Source: Eleginops maclovinus (Eukaryota; Chordata; Actinopteri; Perciformes; Eleginopidae). From it: a stretch of 64,000 nucleotides of DNA. Where the stretch lies: positions 24,610,518 through 24,674,517 of the forward strand of contig NC_086355.1 of assembly GCF_036324505.1 (NCBI RefSeq). The letters are read 5' to 3'. The position numbers were made by a program, and so were the translations under genes. Each line of letters starts with the position of its first letter. Within the stretch, counting starts at the first letter, position 1. Of the stretch, positions 22,860 through 34,239 are shown piece by piece. The notes under the pieces are model-generated. The model made no database searches. It worked only from the letters and a program-made list of their open reading frames with translations, and had not been told where the DNA came from.

Positions 22860-25500
22860 TAATATGCTGCCCCTGTCTGTATGTTGTTTCTGAGCATATC
22901 TTTTGGTCTGTTTAGCTATTTTACATCATTGGATTCATGTAAATAGTTAATATAATAATAAGTAGAATAATTTATTGTGGACCCACACCATTTCTGCTTA
23001 TAGAGGCTCCTGGATGCAACTTTATTCCATAGCTTTCCACCTGTACCTTATGTAGCTAGAGGGGAAATATTTTGGTTGTGCCATCTAGTGTACACAAGAG
23101 GGATCTCTGTCTGAGTTTATCATCTAACAACAAATTGATATGGTCTTGCTTAATGTACCTATTGAATGGGTCACCTTAATGTTTATCAGAAAAAAAATTG
23201 CCCCCCCTCAGATTTTTTTCAGGAGCCGGCACTGCCGGGGACACATATTTATGTATAAAAGACATCAAAAAGTGCATGTTGCATAATAGGGGACCATTAA
23301 GCTAACCTCAGACCATATATCAGGCATCTCACACCCAAAACACCCAAACACCCAAAAATAATTCAGAAATACATTGACCTGGAGACGAAGGAGCACCCAG
23401 TGCAATAATTCAGACTGATTTGTTGGTTTTAAGTCACATGACTGATGAAGTACAGCTAAAGTGCCAGTCTCTGAAACTGATACAGCTCACCTGAGTGACC
23501 TAGAGCCTGTTGAATATGTGTACGTCCAACCATTAAGAAAATAAGTGTTATTATTTGAATGCCATCTTTGTCTTTAACTGCTCATTCTGTTAGAAGAATA
23601 GTCAGGGAAATATTGTCAAAAGAAATAAGGTCTGACATACTTTAACAAAACGCAGAGGAACCTATAACTCTATACAACTACCTGATCCTCGAAAAGTAAG
23701 TACCATGTGATCTTTACCAAAGAATGTTCGAGCCTCAGTGCACTACAACAGCATTTAGACTGCAAGGCCACACCATGGAGAACCTTTGCAACCAGCACTC
23801 TCTTCATTTAATCTTCTTGCTCCCTAACCTGATTCTCCTTCATCCTCTTTGCCGACGGTGGCCAGGGGAAACTAATTCATGAGAGGTCGATGACAGAATG
23901 GGGCCTGCGGACCTTTAAAAGGCTCCTGTGCCTTTTGCCTGTGTGTAGAGATTAGTGAGTAGTTAAAGCTCAACGTCAGAGGATGAGTGTCATTTATTAC
24001 AGAGGAGCTCCTGGAGATGATATGAGCAGGATGGAAAGTTTCAAATTCAAATCCGACAGTCAGTGTGATCTCTGATAAAAACGATGATTTAACAAAACTG
24101 AATGACACAGTAAATGATACATTGCAGCCATTGCAAAAAATGGTGAGACATACACGGATCCATTCTTATTGATGATTCCTGATTTGACAACCTCTTGTGG
24201 TCTGTCGTTTGCCTATTATTCATTTGAGCATCTGATCAAAACTGTGCTCATTTTGGGGGACAGACACCTTCTTTTTACTGATACACTTGCTCTAAGGAAA
24301 TAAATATTGTCTCATGTTGCTTTGAACCAGTATGAATCGTCCACACACTTTTATGGCAAATTGGCATTTAAGCATAGTCTCACCTAGCTTTAAAAGAAAT
24401 AAAAATACTAATAATAACATATTCCTCAGGAGGAGTTTTTAAAGCCGTGCTGTTATTTTTTGTTTTGTGTGCTCAGATTTTAAGATACTTTACTCTGTTA
24501 AACTGTTTATCAGACATTGTTATTAGAATCTGGTTTACAATGCATTCAAAATTACTTCTAAATTAAAGGAGCAATCTAGCAATTAATTATAGTGATTGCA
24601 TAATGTTAGGGATCTCACAATAGATGGAATTAAAAAGGATCAATCAATATCAAAGGAGAAAGTTATCATGCAGGCATAACATTTGTTATATCTCTGAGAG
24701 AAGCTGAACTGAAACTGAAATAACCCTGATTTAATAATCAGAGTTATTTATTATTCATAGACTAAAAAAAACAACCCTGAATATTACTCAGTAAACTGAC
24801 CTTTATGTGTGAAGATGTCGCAGTTTCTCTTTAATCCGTGATATTGTCTACCTCCTGTATAAACACATTAAACGTCGGACAGGAAATGGCAGCTAATTTT
24901 CATTTCCATTAAAGATTAAAGCTGCAGCCCACAGAGTAGCGGAGCAGAACACCCTCAGAAGCAGCGGTGCACGGTGCTGCTGTTTGCTTTGGTCAATTTA
25001 TAGTTTCATATTTTGTTGCTAGTGACCCACCTCCAGAGAGGGAGCTGCTGGGCGCTCCACAACAGCACCCCACCCCCAGCATCGCAGCATGAGCACCCCT
25101 TGCCCAGGCATGAAATTGACCTTGGCTAGCAGGCTCGCTGCTGAGATAAGCCCAAACAGGCGCAATAAAAACCTGATTCCCTGAGCACCCATGGTCTGAG
25201 CGGTAAGAGAGCAACCTTGGGGTCATGACGTCAAAAGTTTTACTATCCCCTTGCGGGGTAAGACACGCAGAGAGTGTGTACACTGACCACCTGTCTGCCC
25301 ACACTCTTGTGTGGCGTATTAAAATTCATGAGCACCGTTGGTTTGAATGCCAAGGTTTATAGCATCGTTCTCTCTCTGCATAGGTCCTCAGGGATACACA
25401 CCAGGAGAGATTAGAGAAGGACGCTGGGGAGAGATATGGGATCAAGAGGGGAGGAGAGGGAAATACTGATATATGGAGGATAGGAGGAGATAAGGGAGTG
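22860..25500. other. Unassigned 2.6-kb stretch
   Basis: No gene seen. A short element-like piece near 23200 (ttgccccccctcagattttt, ggagccggcactg) resembles repeat sequence but cannot be assigned. The open frame at 24993-25304 (minus) has no family resemblance. Confidence 0.3.
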
Positions 25501-25519
25501 AGGGAGGTTAAGGATAGTA

Positions 25520-25742
25520 GGTGGAAGTAGAAATCTTAAACTTATTACCAGACAGAATGTTGATTTTGGAAATTTGCTTAAAACTAAGAATGCTGATAAA
25601 AGTTGTATTAATACTAAATCTGCTGCCAATTATTTTGTCCAACAATGGTTTGGCCTCTAAAAAGCCAGAAAAATGTCCATCCCAGTTCCTCAAAGCCCAA
25701 TGGGTTTTCTTAAATGTCCTGATCATATTGACCTTAGTATGA
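25520..25742 (+). pseudogene. Second fragment of TTF-type hAT transposase
   Basis: The frame at 25521-25742 contains NNGLASKKPEKCPSQFLK, from a 50-bp stretch (25644-25694) essentially identical to 22328-22378. Flanking sequence differs, so it is an independent fragment of the same transposon family or a small duplication. No complete domain. Confidence 0.55.
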
Positions 25743-25796
25743 TTAAAAATTTGTTGAATGATTAATCGATTAGTTTATGATTAATTGATCTTTTAA

Positions 25797-25924
25797 TCCC
25801 GCTGTCGTGGTCGGGTCAAATCTGATTGATTTACCTTCATCATGACTATTGTGTTTTAGATTTGACCGCCTCAAATTTGACCGGGAACGACAAAGTAAGG
25901 GGGGTAATGAACACAATATGAGGG
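25797..25924. mobile_element. TTAA-flanked MITE, ~128 bp (piggyBac-like)
   Basis: The segment is bounded by TTAA on both sides (25793-25796 and 25925-25928). One end starts tcccgctgtcgtggtcgggt. The other, read on the minus strand, starts ccctcatattgtgttca. Internal gtcaaatttgacc-type motifs face each other (ggtcgggtcaaatctga against tcaaatttgaccgggaacga). TTAA flanks plus CCC ends fit a non-autonomous piggyBac-like element. Confidence 0.5.
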
Positions 25925-25929
25925 TTAAT

Positions 25930-27140
25930 CAACTCTCAACTAATTGCTAATCTAAACTATGGGTTACACATTGTGAAAAAAGTTTATATTCTAAGGGCTT
26001 TGAGCGAATTGAATATGATTTCAGGTTAGGGAAACATTGTGGTTATGATTTAAAACAGGACCTTGGGTCTAGAGCCATGCTTGCAGCTCGGTGAGGCCGT
26101 ACGGAGACACGGCAGTGATTTGAGCCTAATGCTAACATCCACAGGCTGAAGAGATCACAGTAAAAATCCTAATATGCTTATGTTTTCCATGTTAACCATC
26201 ATACAGTTCAGCGTGTTAGCATGCTAATCCACCCCCCTGACCTTACACTCTGCCTCGCTAATATCTCACGCTTCCTTTATTGGCAGTGAATGTTGGCATT
26301 GGACTTAAGTCATGCTGAATCAATCATCACAAAAGTACTTCTCATAAGCATAGGGCAGAGAAATAATCCACAGAAAGGCATTGCATTGAGGCAGACAAAG
26401 GAGGAAAAAGAAGAAGTTGAGACTTGAAGGTGGCAAACACGGGGCGTGGGAGGAACTACATGAATTGCTCGAGGCCAAGGAGAATAAAAGATTTGAAGAG
26501 GCTTACAAGCAGCTCAGGCATGGTTCTACAAAACAAAAAAACAGGAAGGGCTTTCAGGGAATATAAAGTGTCCCTGGTGAAGAGAAGGACAGAAACCTGG
26601 CAACTAAGACGTACCGTGACGGATAGGAGGAAAGTGCAGGTGAGTGAGTGGGGGGGAAGTGAGCTGTGTGAATGAGGAGCCAGGGATGGAGAGAATGACA
26701 GACTGAGAAGCAGAGGCACTGGCTGAATAAGAGAACGGGACACGGCTGACTGACAGACAGAGAAAGAGATTGAACGAGGGAGAGATTGGGTGACAGTCTT
26801 ACTTAGTGAGAAACTGGGAGGACGGCCTTCAGAGGAGTGTGAGGAACAGAAGCTGTGCCTGGAGAGGACACAGGGGGGCAGTGTGGTACTGAACACACGC
26901 TCGCTCAGCAACGCTTGATAAACATGCACGGGAGTCTAAAGACAGACTACATGTTATAAAAAATAAGATATGTGCGTTATTGGCATTACAAGTTGAAAGC
27001 AGTACAGTGAAGAAACATCATAAACATAATCATAACAATCCTGCAGGTACCTTTCAGATCTCTAAACCAGATTAAGTGCTACTGCATTAGCTTCACTGAA
27101 AGCCAAACCTCTGTTAGTGCTCCGTGCAGAAGATATGTGT
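25930..27140. other. Unassigned stretch, partly purine-rich
   Basis: No gene recognised. The region 26395-26830 is purine-rich (gagagag-type), which yields a long Ser-rich minus-strand frame at 26456-26929 with no recognisable domain. Judged a composition artefact. Confidence 0.35.
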
Positions 27141-27141
27141 A

Positions 27142-27240
27142 GACTTTCTACTGTCCTGATATCAATGAGGGAGCTCCTTCCTCCATTTTGGAGCCAGGAT
27201 AGTAAACAGATGTGTGTTTGTAGAGTGGAACCTTGGTCCC
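27142..27240 (+). mobile_element. Common fish retroposon fragment, other portion
   Basis: The run tactgtcctgatatcaatga, gggagctccttcctccattt, tggagccaggatag matches the distal part of the widespread fish repeat whose proximal part lies at 12084-12290. Diverged and truncated. Confidence 0.5.
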
Positions 27241-27313
27241 ACTCGCAGTGGTGGAGTAGCGAGCTGTGAAGTGTACATGCAAGAGTCTATGGTTTAACCA
27301 TGTCCTGGATGTA

Positions 27314-27531
27314 CACTGTAAAAACTGAAACCTTGAATTAAATTAAATGTATTATGTCAACAGATTTCACATACTGTGACTGTATCAGGTTAGCTGAAAG
27401 CAACAATATAAAGTTGAACCAAATGTTTTATTTAAACTTAATATTATTGTTTTCAACTAACCTAATAGAGTGATTTTAAATCTGTTGACATAACACAATT
27501 AATTAAAGTCAACGTTTCAGTTTTTACAGTG
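27314..27531. mobile_element. Inverted-repeat MITE, copy 2 (218 bp)
   Basis: Best-preserved ends of the family: cactgtaaaaactgaaac on the left and the matching gtttcagtttttacagtg on the right. The interior is an imperfect foldback with ggttagctgaaagcaacaat against attgttttcaactaacc. Non-coding. Confidence 0.85.
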
Positions 27532-27539
27532 AAGGAAGG

Positions 27540-28898
27540 GCCTGATCCATTGACAGCACGGTATGACAGTGCCACTGAGCTTGAAGCCACATATTTGAGA
27601 CTGACATCACTTCCTTTTGGGCACAATTAGCGCTGCATATAAACACAGTTCATGTTGCTGGTTGCTATCCTTGTTTGTTCTGGTACAAGATTTTTGCGGG
27701 CTGATTCACCAGCAGATCTCTAGGGGTTTCTCGCCCGGCTTCAGTGTGATGTCTGCGTTATTTTGTCAGTTGTAAGGTTATTCTCCTTTCTGACTGTCAA
27801 AAAACTCTCAGAGACAAGTGCAATCTTTCTCTTTCTCAGAAAGCTCTCAAAAACATTTTAAGAGCTTTCTCATCAACATGAGCCTCTCAAGCACACATAC
27901 ACAGTGAGTGTAACATCTCATTTCAGTTTGTAGAAAAACAACTTCTGTTGTGGTTCTCAGTGTGATTCCCATTCACAGACTCACTACGACATTTGAAAAG
28001 TGGAAGCTTTGTGGTGATTTTAATGTTGGTGGACTTCCTAAAGGTTCTGACCATGCTTAAAGTACAAGCCCTTAAGACAGTGATTGAGAACAGCAGTAAA
28101 TACTACAGGCTCTTTCTATTGGGTGTCACTGAGCTGCCACTGTTGCAATCTAAAATCAGTAATGATGTCTCCATGGGATCCAGCATCCCAGACCATTTAA
28201 AGGACACCATATAGTGTAACATTTTCTTCTGCCTTCCTTTTCTGTTTTATTTCTTTTGTTGGCGACATTTCCAACAGTCACAGTGATCTGACAGGGAATT
28301 GTGGTTGGGGTGAATATAGGGACACGGCCACTTATATGAGCTCCAGAGACTGCAGGGTCTGACTAAACTGTGCAGTAGAGACCCTTAAAACTGTCCTATT
28401 CAAACACCAGAAAGACACAACTTTGCCACAGTTGCAGCATCTTTTAAGTGGGGATTTTGCAATTGACTGCCATGAGAGCAACAGTAATGCACCTGTCGTC
28501 TTTTTTCTGTGCGGCCACTTCGAGCACTTAGACATGAAAATATCAAAACTTTTCACAAAAGCGCCGGTGACATCACTGTAAAATTGGAGGTGGAGTTTGT
28601 CTTTGGCAGTGTCTTTCAGACAGAAATAACTATCGTAACAAAGACTGTAAAGCCCATTTGTTGGAGCAGATCGGCTGCTCGAGCTAGATTTTGCTCCGGG
28701 TGATTGTGCTCTGAAGCCTTGAAGCTCATTCTTACAATGTGTCAGAGCCAGCATCTTTTGGTTGGTGTTCACAGTGAAAAAAAAGTCAAACAAATATGAA
28801 GTAGCACAGACAGATTATAAAATCCAATGAGGGGAAGCTAGTCTGTCATACAACAGTAGCGCATGTAAACAGTGGTGACCCTAAAAAGTGTCCAGTTT
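27540..28898. other. Unassigned stretch
   Basis: No gene recognised. The minus-strand frame 28332-28793 (153 codons) has no domain I can identify, no supporting splice pattern and ordinary composition. Confidence 0.3.
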
Positions 28899-29110
28899 TG
28901 GGCGGCTATAGCTCTGAAGGTAGATAGTCGTCCTCCAAATAGAAGATTGGAAGTTTGATCCCCAGCCCAGCTACCAGTACCCAAGCTACTTTACCCCAAA
29001 TTATTCCCGAAGGCATGGCAGTGATAACTGTGTGTGAGGATTACAGGTGAACCTTGTATGGCAGCCTCTGCGTCTGTGTGAGAGTGTGTGAATGCTGACT
29101 TGTAAATGAA
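28899..29110 (+). mobile_element. tRNA-derived SINE
   Basis: It begins with a tRNA-like head: an A-box-like tagctctgaaggtagatag and, about 40 bp on, a B-box-like gaagtttgatccccagc. The fish SINE body follows (ctactttaccccaaattatt, cccgaaggcatggcag, tgtatggcagcctctgcgtc, gtgtgaatgctgacttgtaa). Pol III box spacing and body order match a common teleost SINE. It has diverged, so it is probably an old insertion. Confidence 0.75.
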
Positions 29111-30795
29111 GAAAGTGGTTTGTGGGGTCTATTACTATTCCTATCACCAGAAGGAGGACTTAACCCGGGGTTGCAGCATAGTCAGGCCACATCATGTGTC
29201 AGTATAATGTCAGAAGGGGGGGCTCTGTTTACACATTGCTTTGCACAGGTAACCAACTTCAGCGCTGTAGCGTGAAAGTGATGTCACATTCCCCTGTGTT
29301 GATATCGTACAGTACTAGTATAGTAGTGTCTGTGTGTGTTATAGGGCTGGGCGCTGCAGTCAGTACTGACAGCTGCTGGGCTTTCTCTCCTGACTGCCAC
29401 AGACTGCATAATTCAACGCTCAGAGAAAATGTCCTAAATATTGGCTAAATTTGTCATCGTTAAATCTGTTGCTTCTGTTTTGTCCCAGCGGAGTTCAAGC
29501 TGTGCTCTGAAATGCTGTCGTGATGCAGTCTGACACATTCCCTGTGAGATGGGAGACAGATGGGACGGTCAAAAAATGTATTTTACCATACTGCTTTAAG
29601 TTATACCACATACAACATGGCTGTAAAATAAGGTTTCCTGATCGGTTGATGCTAAGTTTTAGCTGCCCACACTATTATTGGTAGTTAGAACAGAAGTCTA
29701 AAGTGGGTATGCTATGCTACATTGTTACAAATCAACAAAAAGAAGACCAACAAAAGACATCATACAATCTCCTGCCCAGACAGATGTTTTGCAGTTTCTG
29801 CAGAGAAGCTTTCGGTAGTTAAGCTCACCTGCTGCTGGAGGATCAGACCTTCAGATCCAGACTTTACACACAGCCTGAAGGGTCCACACCTTCACTCAGG
29901 ATGAAAGTCTTTGGACTGACACCAGGATGTTGCTGTTAAGGAACTTGTGTGTGTCTCCAAACTCTATTTGGTGATTGTGAAATTATGAAATGACTTCATA
30001 AGGATAGCCTTATTGCCTTTGGACTTTTAGGAGCACATACTTTAAATGCATTTATATGTTTGGGTTGGGGAAACATAAGTTTTAAATAAAAAGATTAATC
30101 TGACTGACATGGATACATTGAACAGCCTGATATGTATTCTTTTTAGGGTTTAGACTAATAGGGCAATTTTCCTACGAATTGTGGCAAACCTTTATAGGTT
30201 CTTGCATTCCAAACATATTGTAAAATTATTCATATTCAAAAGATTGACATGGTTGTTTCTCCTCTGTTATCAGTGAAATGACTCAGGACTAATACGCTTC
30301 TCTGTCAGCTTTCTACGAGGCAACTGCCATATAAGGCTGCATTATGCTTTGCTACTTTATTTTTGATATTTGTTTCTTGTAACTGTTGTGAAACTCGCAC
30401 CTCAATCTCATACTTGTTTCTGATGTCTGTAACAAAACCGATAAGAGAAGGATATAAATACATTTCATGGCTCATAAATACTACCTGTTAACCTGCAGAT
30501 ATTGCACGCTGCTGGCTGCTTATTAAATCTTTGTTTTATTTCCGCAACCTCAACCCCCCGTAGGAAGAAATCTGTTGCTAATTGGTTAATCCAGATCCCT
30601 TGGGACTCACTGAAGCGGTTCATTTCTGAGTTACTTCTCCTACGAGTCCCCAAGGAGCGCTCAAGAGATGGAAGAGAGATAAATAAGCGGATGTTTCTAA
30701 GATAAATGAAGTCGATTTAAGCTTATCCTTTTAGCAGTATTTGTCTAAGAAATTTAAATGGAGATCCCATATTTATGTACCTTCAAAAATAATAA
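29111..30795. other. Unassigned stretch
   Basis: No gene recognised. Open frames at 29194-29448, 29722-29904 and 30465-30705 have no recognisable motif. Confidence 0.3.
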
Positions 30796-30804
30796 AAAAA
30801 TGAG

Positions 30805-31388
30805 ACAAAGCCTTACCCCAAGTGAAGGAGTTCAAGTATCCTGGGGTGTGAGGGAACAATGGAGCGTGAGATGGGCCGGAGAATCAGAGCAGCGGGAGCG
30901 GTACTGCAGTCGCTTTACCGCACCGTTGTGACGAAAAGAGAGCTGAGCCAGAAGGCAAAGCTCTCTGTCTACCGGGCCATCTTCGTTCCTACCCTCACCC
31001 TCAATGGGATTTCTCCGCAGGGTGGCGGGCATCTCCATTAGGGATAAGGTGAGAAGTTCAGTAATCTGGGAGGGACTCGGAGTAGAACCGCTGCTCCTTC
31101 GCGTTGAAAGGAGCCAGTTGAGGTGGTTCGGGCACCTAGTGAGGATGCCACCTGGGCGCCTCCCTAGGGAGGTGTTCCAGGCACGTCCAGCTGGGAAGAG
31201 ACCGAGGGGTAGACCTAGGACCAGGTGGAGGGATTATATCTCTTCGCTGGCCTGGGAGCGCCTTGGAATCCCCCAGTCAGAGCTGGTTGATGTGGCCGGG
31301 GAAAGGAAAGTTTGGGGCTCTCTGCTGGAGCTGTTACCTCCGCGACCCTGACGGAAAAGCGGGAGAAGATGGATGGATGGATGGATGG
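30805..31388 (+). pseudogene. Rex3/RTE-like LINE 3' fragment
   Basis: The first part (30859-31000) encodes EREMGRRIRAAGAVLQSLYR and KRELSQKAKLSVYRAIFVPT. A short deletion and frame change near 31000 then give the frame 31004-31351 with MGFLRRVAGISIRDKVRS, QLRWFGHLVRMPPGRLPREV, GRPRTRWRDYISSLAWERLG and a final LLELLPPRP stop. Immediately downstream is a short 3' UTR and an atggatggatggatgg tail. This is the C-terminal region after the RT catalytic core. A (GATG)n-type tail fits the Rex3/RTE group. 5'-truncated and frame-shifted. Confidence 0.82.
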
Positions 31389-31462
31389 ACAAATCTGAGA
31401 AATATGATCACAAAAGGGAACAATAATTCATTATACATTTTAGTTTAACAAATATGAAGGAA

Positions 31463-31680
31463 CACAAAAACTGAAACGCTGACTTTAATGAAATGTATTA
31501 TGTCTACAAATTTGACATAACTGTATTGGGTTAGTTGAAAGCAATAACAATAGTTTTAATACAAAATATATATATATAAGTTTGTACTTAATTGTATTGC
31601 TTTGAACCAATCTAATAAGTTATGTGAAATGTGTTGACATAATACATTTATTTTAAGTCATTCTTTCAGTTTTTTCAGTG
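31463..31680. mobile_element. Inverted-repeat MITE, copy 3 (218 bp)
   Basis: Left end cacaaaaactgaaacgctga, right end tctttcagttttttcagtg. Shares gggttagttgaaagcaata with the other copies. An AT dinucleotide run sits in the middle (near 31565). Confidence 0.8.
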
Positions 31681-31789
31681 TACAATCGGGTGATTTGACC
31701 AACACGATTTGGGAATATACAACCTGACAGTCAAGTGCATATTCTAGGATCTGCCCTAGCATCACACCAGCATGTGACTGCATGACATA

Positions 31790-32010
31790 TTCACATGGAA
31801 CAGTGTCTCTGGGGGATGTCCCTAAATTGCTCCCAAAGGCATGGCTAAAATGGAGGGATTGTATCTCCTCTCTGGCCTGGTGGCATTTTGGAATCCATTG
31901 TTGGAACTGGGTAATATGGCCAGGGAAATGGACGTTTTGGGACCTATGTTGGAACTGCTACCTACGCCACCCAACTCAGATAAACTGAGGATGGGTGGAT
32001 GTACTGAGGG
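31790..32010 (+). pseudogene. Older, diverged Rex3-like LINE 3' end
   Basis: The stretch gattgtatctcctctctggc, ctggtggcattttggaatcc, tggccagggaaatggacgtt and ggaactgctacctacgccac is colinear with 31230-31350 but much more diverged. It ends with gaggatgggtggatg in place of the tail. A second, older insertion only 0.5 kb from the first. Confidence 0.7.
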
Positions 32011-32011
32011 A

Positions 32012-32700
32012 AAAATTACTCAGATCTTGTACTTGAGTAAAGTAGAATTACTCAGATCTTGTACTTGAGTAAAGTAGAAGTACTCAGATCTTGTACTTGA
32101 GTAAAGTAGAAGTACTCAGATCTTGTACTTGAGTAAAGTAGAAGTACCAGAGTGTAGGAATACTCTGTCACAGTAAAAGTCCTGCATTCTAAATGTTCCT
32201 TCAGTGAAAGTAGAAAGTACTCTCATCTAAATGTACTTAAAGTAGCGACAGTAAAAGTAGAAGTACCAGAGTGTAGGAATACTCTGTCACAGTAAAAGTC
32301 CTGCATTCTAAATGTTCCTCCAGTGAAAGTAGAAAGTACTCTCATCTAAATGTACTTAAAGTAGCGACAGTAAAAGTAGTCATTGTTTGATTGGTCCATT
32401 TCAGAATAATATCTCTGATATGTTTTATAATTATTGATCATTAAAGTGTTCTCAGAGCTGGTAAAGGTGCAGCTAGTTTGAATGGCTTTGTATACTGCAG
32501 GGTAGCTGCTGGATTTACTCCAGGTGAACTAAAGTCTGATTTAAGGGAGATTATATTTACCATCAATAATCCAGATCTGTAAAGTAACTAAAGGGATTAA
32601 ATACATGTAGTGGAGTAAAAGTACACCAGTTACCTCTGAATTGTAGTGGAGTAGAAGTACAAAGTAGCAAAATAAATACTGAAGTAAGTTTTTCAGAGTA
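32012..32700. repeat. AGTACT-rich hAT-like repeat with internal tandem copies
   Basis: It opens with about four copies of a 32-bp unit (containing actcagatcttgtacttgag; 32026-32145). A 118-bp block is then directly duplicated (about 32137-32255 and 32256-32373, both starting gtagaagtaccagagtgtag). A unique body follows to about 32700. The same sequence occurs inverted at 62765-63316. The left end resembles a degenerate cagaggtgga-type terminus, and the right end is replaced by the LINE tail at 32703. Non-coding. Confidence 0.8.
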
Positions 32701-32702
32701 CA

Positions 32703-33070
32703 ATACTTTCAAGGTTTCAAGGTTTTATTGGTCATATGCACAGCAGATACAGCGTATATGTTGGCAATGAAAATCTTATGTCGCGTGCTCCTCCAACAAC
32801 TCAACATACATGGTGCAAATAACATAAATAAAATAGTGCAAAAAGAGAGAAGAATATTTACAATATCAACAATAAAGATTTGAGGATGTAAAATATATAC
32901 ATATGTGGAATACATTGAGAGTATTTAAATACTTGTGGAATGAGGAGGTATGGACAGATGCATATATTATGTATAACAGATGTATATGGCAGATATGTTT
33001 AATATATAGATGTGTATACTATAAACAGATATGTATGGCAGATGTGTATAATATATATATATCAGACTTG
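32703..33070 (-). mobile_element. LINE 3' region, antisense
   Basis: The plus-strand start tttcaaggtttcaaggtttt is, on the minus strand, a short (ttgaaacc)-type tail. The adjacent sequence (ggtcatatgcacagcagata, tatgttggcaatgaaaatct, catggtgcaaataacataaa) is a familiar fish LINE 3' untranslated region. AT-rich degenerate repeats follow up to about 33070. No coding part left. Confidence 0.5.
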
Positions 33071-33168
33071 AGATATCTACTAAGTTAATTCAAACAACTG
33101 AATGGATGGATGGATGGCCAACAGTAGATGTGTGAATGTTAGTGTCTACTGAGGAGGTTGCACCGTTA

Positions 33169-34234
33169 GGGGAGAGTGGGGTAGGATGATCCTTTATCTA
33201 GGGAACTGTGCACATTTGTTGTCATGTGACCATACATTCCAGAGGTAATAACTAACCCTACTTGGCTGTGATGGAGAGAAGTGGTAAATATGTTTTTTTC
33301 ACTATAAACCATGTTTTGCTTGTCAAAGTACAGTTCCAACATGACAGGTATAATTACTGTTCTGTCAAAGCAAATGTATCCAGGTCTGAAAACATGTATC
33401 ATACATTGGTTATTTAGCGAGGTGTAAACCACGTCAATCGTTTAACTAAAGATTCCCATGTCCTGCCTGGCAGGAGTTTGACAATCTGGCTCAAGAGATA
33501 CACGGATGAGAGAATAACCACATTTGATAAGAAGACATATCGATGACAGTCTATATAAATCAGAACAGTACATTTACAACCGACTGGGACATGTGTTTAC
33601 CTACCAGCTACATTTACAAGGATATCTATTTACGGCTTTAGTTCATTCTGATTCTGATCTGGCTCTTTCATGTTTGTTTTACTGAATTTATTCCCTCCAA
33701 ACATGATTTATAATCTTGACAGAACAGGTGTCACTACAGTGCAGACACCATAGCAGGCAGTGGCAAAGAAAACATGGTGCATTTGTTTTACTTATGCTCA
33801 GGTTTAAACTTAAAAAGAGAATGGCTCAATTTACCCCTTGACGTGGATCACCATACCCCTTAGATGGGGTAGGTTAAGCCACAAGACCACCATCATTGAT
33901 AAAACACATCCTGAAATAAAGGCTGTTGTTTTCAATTTGTCTCATTTTTGAGATAGAAGAGAAGAATATTCCCTTAATTGTCCCACAGAGGGAACATTTA
34001 CATTCTGCATTTGGCCCATCGAAGTGTTAGGAGCAGTGGGCTGCCATTATGCAGGGTGCCCAGGGAGCAGTGTAGGGAATGGTGCCTTGCTCAGGGACAC
34101 CTTGATAGCACTTGGTCTTTCAGGTACTTGAACTTGTTACCTTCCGGTTCCCAAGCCAAAGCCCTACAGACTTCTCCATCACCACCCTATAGAAAATGTA
34201 AGTAAAAATTGGCTCATCTTACCCCACTTTCCCC
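33169..34234. mobile_element. TA-flanked inverted-end element, copy 2 (1,066 bp)
   Basis: Left end ggggagagtggggtaggatg, right end ttaccccactttcccc, both abutting TA. The interior is colinear with the copy at 13722-14663 (tttatctagggaactgtgca, gttatttagcgaggtgt, ctggctcaagagatacac, ctaccagctacatt). Differences include about 240 bp of extra repeat DNA near the right end (33955-34195). No transposase. The right terminus here is closer to a perfect complement of the left than in copy 1. Confidence 0.85.
33955..34195. mobile_element. Retroposon fragment inside copy 2
   Basis: This includes taattgtcccacagaggga (compare tagtcccacagagggg at 1299), agtgggctgccattatgcag, ggtgccttgctcagggacac and ttccggttcccaagccaaag. 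These are landmarks of a common teleost repeat. It is absent from the copy at 13722-14663, so it looks like a later insertion. Confidence 0.55.
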
Positions 34235-34239
34235 TATAG

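Noticed and set aside
26456..26929. 157-codon Ser-rich minus-strand frame
   Set aside because: It follows from a purine-rich gagagag stretch. No conserved motif.
28332..28793. 153-codon minus-strand frame
   Set aside because: No recognisable domain or exon pattern. Not enough to call a gene.
28899..28970. A functional tRNA gene
   Set aside because: A- and B-box-like motifs are present, but no full cloverleaf can be drawn and the sequence continues into a SINE body.
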